From the NCBI RefSeq assembly GCF_023272795.1, contig NZ_CP096829.1, positions 5,394,001-5,458,000 of the forward strand: a DNA stretch of 64,000 nt, written 5' to 3'. The stretch comes from Flavobacterium humidisoli. Its GTDB lineage: Bacteria; Bacteroidota; Bacteroidia; Flavobacteriales; Flavobacteriaceae. The notes beneath the pieces were generated by a model, which was not told the origin of the DNA, ran no database searches, and was given only the letters and a program-made list of their open reading frames with translations. Position 1 is the stretch's first letter. Each line of letters begins with the position of its first letter. Positions 61,127-64,000 of this stretch are shown here, piece by piece. A program made the position numbers and the translations under genes.

Positions 61127-61759
61127 ATGAAACTCAAAATATGCGGCATGAAATATCCCGAAAACATTCTCGAAGTAGGTGCACTCCTACCCGATTATAT
61201 GGGATTTATTTTCTGGGAAAAATCCGCTAGATATTGCAATGAGAATGTTCCCGAATTGATAAAAACAATCAAAAAAGTGGGCGTTTTTGTTAATCAAAGT
61301 CAGGAGGAGATTCTGGAAAAAGTCGAAAAATACAACTTACAAGCAGTTCAATTACACGGGGAAGAATCAGTTGAATTTTGCTCAGCATTAAAAGAAAAAC
61401 TTCCGAAAAAAATTGAAATTATCAAAGTTTTTTCGGCCGATGAGAATTTTGATTTTGAAACCATTAAACCTTTTGAGAATGTCTGCGATTATTTTCTATT
61501 TGATACCAAAGGAAAACTTCCTGGCGGAAATGGAACAACTTTCGACTGGACGATATTAAAAAAATACAATTCGAAAAAGCCTTTCTTTTTAAGCGGCGGA
61601 ATTGGAATGAATGAATTAAAAGCCATTGAAGAAATTTCAAAAAGCAATTTGCCTATTTATGCTGTCGATGTAAATAGTAAATTTGAAATCGAACCAGGGC
61701 TAAAAAATAAAAATCTATTAAGCAATTTCAAGCGTAAATTTGATGTTGCCAACTTTTAA
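61127..61759 (+). CDS. trpF: Phosphoribosylanthranilate isomerase
   Basis: A 210-residue TIM-barrel enzyme. KICGMKYPENI at the start carries the catalytic Cys; the general acid Asp is in DYFLFDTKGKLPGGNG (about 122-137), with the phosphate site at FLSGGIG. trpB starts 12 nt later. Confidence 0.95.
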   Translation: MKLKICGMKYPENILEVGALLPDYMGFIFWEKSARYCNENVPELIKTIKKVGVFVNQSQEEILEKVEKYNLQAVQLHGEESVEFCSALKEKLPKKIEIIKVFSADENFDFETIKPFENVCDYFLFDTKGKLPGGNGTTFDWTILKKYNSKKPFFLSGGIGMNELKAIEEISKSNLPIYAVDVNSKFEIEPGLKNKNLLSNFKRKFDVANF

Positions 61760-61771
61760 AATTTAAACAAA

Positions 61772-62953
61772 ATGAGTTTTAACGTTAACGAAAAAGGATA
61801 TTACGGAGAATTTGGTGGTGCTTACATCCCTGAAATGCTGTATCCAAATGTAGAAGAACTACGCCAAAAATACTTAAGTATAATGGATGAACCTGATTTT
61901 AAAGCAGAGTTCAACCAATTGCTGAAAGATTACGTTGGACGCCCTAGTCCGTTGTATTTTGCGAAACGTCTATCTGAGAAATACAATACCAAAGTTTATC
62001 TAAAAAGAGAAGACTTAAACCATACTGGAGCACACAAAGTAAACAATACAATCGGACAGATTTTATTGGCAAAACGTCTAGGCAAAAAAAGAATTATTGC
62101 CGAAACTGGTGCGGGTCAGCATGGTGTGGCAACGGCTACCGTTTGTGCTTTAATGGGAATCGAATGCATCGTTTACATGGGCGAAATCGACATTGCGCGT
62201 CAGGCACCAAACGTAGCGCGTATGAAAATGTTAGGCGCAGAAGTTCGTCCAGCACTTTCAGGATCTAGAACTTTAAAAGATGCTACAAATGAAGCCATTC
62301 GTGATTGGATTAATAACCCAGTTGATACACATTATATTATCGGATCTGCAATTGGGCCACATCCTTATCCAGACATGGTAACTCGTTTTCAGAGTATTAT
62401 TTCTGAGGAAATCAAATGGCAATTAAAAGAAAAAGAAGGGCGAGAAAACCCTGATTATGTTGTAGCTTGTATTGGTGGCGGAAGCAACGCTGCTGGAACA
62501 TATTATCACTTTCTACACGAACCTGAAGTTGGAATCATTGCTGTAGAAGCTGCTGGAAAAGGTGTTGACAGTGGACACAGCGCTGCGACAAGTAAGTTAG
62601 GAAAAGTTGGTGTAATCCATGGCTGTAAAACGCTTTTAATGCAGACACCAGACGGACAAATTACAGAACCTTATTCTATTTCGGCAGGATTAGATTATCC
62701 AGGCGTTGGGCCTTTACATGCGCATTTGGCACAAACAGGACGCGGCGAATTTTTCTCTGTTACCGATGACGACGCTATGAATGCTGGTCTACAATTGACA
62801 AAATTAGAAGGAATTATTCCAGCAATCGAGAGCGCGCATGCTTTTGCCGTTTTAGATCAAAAGAAATTCAAGCCAGAAGATATAGTCGTTATCAGTCTTT
62901 CTGGCCGTGGCGATAAAGATTTAGATAATTATATAGATTACTTTAAATTGTAA
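61772..62953 (+). CDS. trpB: Tryptophan synthase beta subunit
   Basis: A 393-residue PLP enzyme that joins indole and serine. HTGAHKVNNTIGQ holds the PLP Lys; GGGSNAAG binds the cofactor phosphate; LKREDLNHTGAHK and AETGAGQHGVATATVCALMG are family blocks. It is the TrpB1 type, which normally works with TrpA. TrpA is not found between here and the end of the window; it may lie beyond it. Confidence 0.97.
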   Translation: MSFNVNEKGYYGEFGGAYIPEMLYPNVEELRQKYLSIMDEPDFKAEFNQLLKDYVGRPSPLYFAKRLSEKYNTKVYLKREDLNHTGAHKVNNTIGQILLAKRLGKKRIIAETGAGQHGVATATVCALMGIECIVYMGEIDIARQAPNVARMKMLGAEVRPALSGSRTLKDATNEAIRDWINNPVDTHYIIGSAIGPHPYPDMVTRFQSIISEEIKWQLKEKEGRENPDYVVACIGGGSNAAGTYYHFLHEPEVGIIAVEAAGKGVDSGHSAATSKLGKVGVIHGCKTLLMQTPDGQITEPYSISAGLDYPGVGPLHAHLAQTGRGEFFSVTDDDAMNAGLQLTKLEGIIPAIESAHAFAVLDQKKFKPEDIVVISLSGRGDKDLDNYIDYFKL

Positions 62954-62968
62954 TAAAAGTTGTAATTT

Positions 62969-63053
62969 GGGCGTTCCCTACGGTCGGGCTGTCCGCTATA
63001 TCTTTTTATTTTTAAAGAAAAAATAAAAAGGATGCCGCTCCCATCCCTAACGC
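62969..63053. repeat. Dispersed palindromic repeat (GGGCGTT...AACGC family), copy 2
   Basis: An 85-bp element starts GGGCGTTCCCTACGG and ends CCCTAACGC, with an inner hairpin (ATCTTTTTATTTTT with AAATAAAAAGGAT). It matches 44180-44265 closely at both ends while the inner part differs. It lies 16 bp after trpB. Confidence 0.8.
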
Positions 63054-63079
63054 TAATAAATAAAGAGAAAATCATAATT

Positions 63080-63400
63080 ATGGAACTATTATTTTCATAC
63101 GGAACATTAAGATCTAAACAAATTCAAATGCAGATTTTTAATAAAGTTTTAAGCGGCAGTCCAGATCAAATACTGGGCTTCAAACTTAAAAGTTTACAAA
63201 TTGAAGAAGAATTTGGTATGGCAGATTATGTTGTGGCTGTACCAAGTGAAAGTTTAGAAGACATTATACATGGTATTGCTTTTGAAGTTTCTAATGCAGA
63301 ATTGTTAAAAGTAGATCAATTCGAGTCTAATTCATACAAAAGAGTTCAGGTCAAACTTCAATCAGGAAGAGTGGCTTGGGTTTATACAGAAAATAAATAA
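63080..63400 (+). CDS. Gamma-glutamylcyclotransferase-like protein
   Basis: A 106-residue protein from ATG 63080 (MELLFSYGTLRSK); a longer frame from 63032 runs into the repeat and is spurious. The YGTLR substrate-binding loop is typical, and the catalytic acid is likely the Glu in VDQFESNSYKRV. These small proteins act on gamma-glutamyl peptides or amines; the exact substrate is not shown. The next gene starts 6 nt later. Confidence 0.88.
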   Translation: MELLFSYGTLRSKQIQMQIFNKVLSGSPDQILGFKLKSLQIEEEFGMADYVVAVPSESLEDIIHGIAFEVSNAELLKVDQFESNSYKRVQVKLQSGRVAWVYTENK

Positions 63401-63406
63401 TACAAA

Positions 63407-64000
63407 ATGATTTTAGCGGCAGCGCAGACTAAACCAAAACGTGGAGAGATATCTGCTAATTTACTGAACCACTATCAGCTTATTGAATTGGCTGCTCAAA
63501 ACGGTGCTAATGTAATTGCATTTCCAGAATTATCTATTACTGGTTATGAAAGAGAAAATGCAGAAGCATTCATTTTCACAGAAGACGATTATAGAATAGA
63601 CCATTTAAAAGAATTGGCGGTTAGAAATAACATTGTCATTATAGCTGGAGCACCAATTAAAATAGATTCGAAACTGTTTATTGGCGAATTTATTATCGCC
63701 CCTGATGATTCGGTTTCTATTTACACCAAACAGTTTTTGCATGAAGGAGAAGATGAATTCTTCGATTCGACATTCGATTATAATCCGATGCTGACTATTG
63801 ACAATCAAAATATTTCTTTTGCAATTTGCGCTGATATTGACAATCCGCTGCATCCAGAAAATGCGGCTAAAAATGACACCGACATTTACATTGCAAGCAT
63901 TTTCTTTTCGCCAAACGGAATTCCGAATGCGTACAGAGATTTACAAAACTATGCTGAAAAACACAAAATGAATGTTTTGATGTCTAATTTCAGCGGAGAA
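63407..64000 (+). CDS. Carbon-nitrogen hydrolase (nitrilase superfamily), 3' end outside window
   Basis: About 198 residues are visible from ATG 63407. The catalytic triad is Glu in IAFPELSITGY (about residue 42), Lys in YTKQFLHEG and Cys in FAICADI. Substrate unknown: the family hydrolyses nitriles, amides or ureas. It probably forms an operon with the gamma-glutamylcyclotransferase-like gene. Confidence 0.9.
   Translation, partial: MILAAAQTKPKRGEISANLLNHYQLIELAAQNGANVIAFPELSITGYERENAEAFIFTEDDYRIDHLKELAVRNNIVIIAGAPIKIDSKLFIGEFIIAPDDSVSIYTKQFLHEGEDEFFDSTFDYNPMLTIDNQNISFAICADIDNPLHPENAAKNDTDIYIASIFFSPNGIPNAYRDLQNYAEKHKMNVLMSNFSGE

Overview
The window is AT-rich bacterial DNA from Bacteroidota, almost certainly a Flavobacterium close to the F. 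johnsoniae group. The grounds are promoters of the TAnnTTTG type, A-rich start regions in place of strong Shine-Dalgarno sites, many lipoproteins with an S-C lipobox, a TssD/VgrG pair of the Bacteroidota type VI secretion type, NADP-dependent GAPDH (GapN), and several families of short intergenic inverted repeats. No rRNA, tRNA, CRISPR array or transposase gene was seen.

Layout. 1-6.3 kb: a processive family-2 glycosyltransferase (cut by the window edge), divergent from a response regulator and a multi-PAS histidine kinase. 6.4-20.3 kb: an accessory region with two paralogous copies of one module. Each module has a membrane protein of unknown family on the minus strand; then, divergently, a roughly 240-nt leader, a 60-residue lipopeptide and a periplasmic-TPR sensor kinase. 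The first copy also has a NarL-type response regulator; the second does not. Both leaders can fold into the same pseudoknotted structure with compensatory base changes. In both, the intrinsic terminator after the lipopeptide overlaps the kinase start codon. Small lipoproteins, an orphan PD-(D/E)XK nuclease, a GH1 beta-glucosidase and a 6S-like RNA candidate lie around them.

20.4-28.4 kb: a type VI secretion payload island on the minus strand (TssD, VgrG, Tle1-like lipase, two near-identical DUF2931 lipoproteins, then displaced effector tails and a third DUF2931). It lies next to an RND efflux operon (28.4-34.2 kb). A 62-bp repeat of the efflux operon's 3' end occurs at both ends of the TssD-DUF2931 segment, which looks like an insertion scar.

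34.4-40.6 kb: housekeeping genes (GNAT, beta-barrel protein, M1 peptidase, GapN). 40.6-50.6 kb: reduced-sulfur handling (rhodanese, Crp/Fnr regulator, TauE exporter, persulfide dioxygenase-rhodanese, two YeeE/YedE proteins), interleaved with cytochrome bd oxidase. Two of the sulfur transcription units share a palindrome at identical spacing from the -7 box, probably the Crp/Fnr site. 51-56 kb: glycerol-3-phosphate dehydrogenase, then a MarR-nitroreductase-YceI operon with twin operators over its promoter. 56.2-63 kb: the trp operon (trpE-lipoprotein-trpG-D-C-F-B), controlled by a leader peptide with three consecutive Trp codons and a terminator. Its gaps are filled with hairpins built from iterated 7-8 nt words. 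The window ends in a carbon-nitrogen hydrolase.
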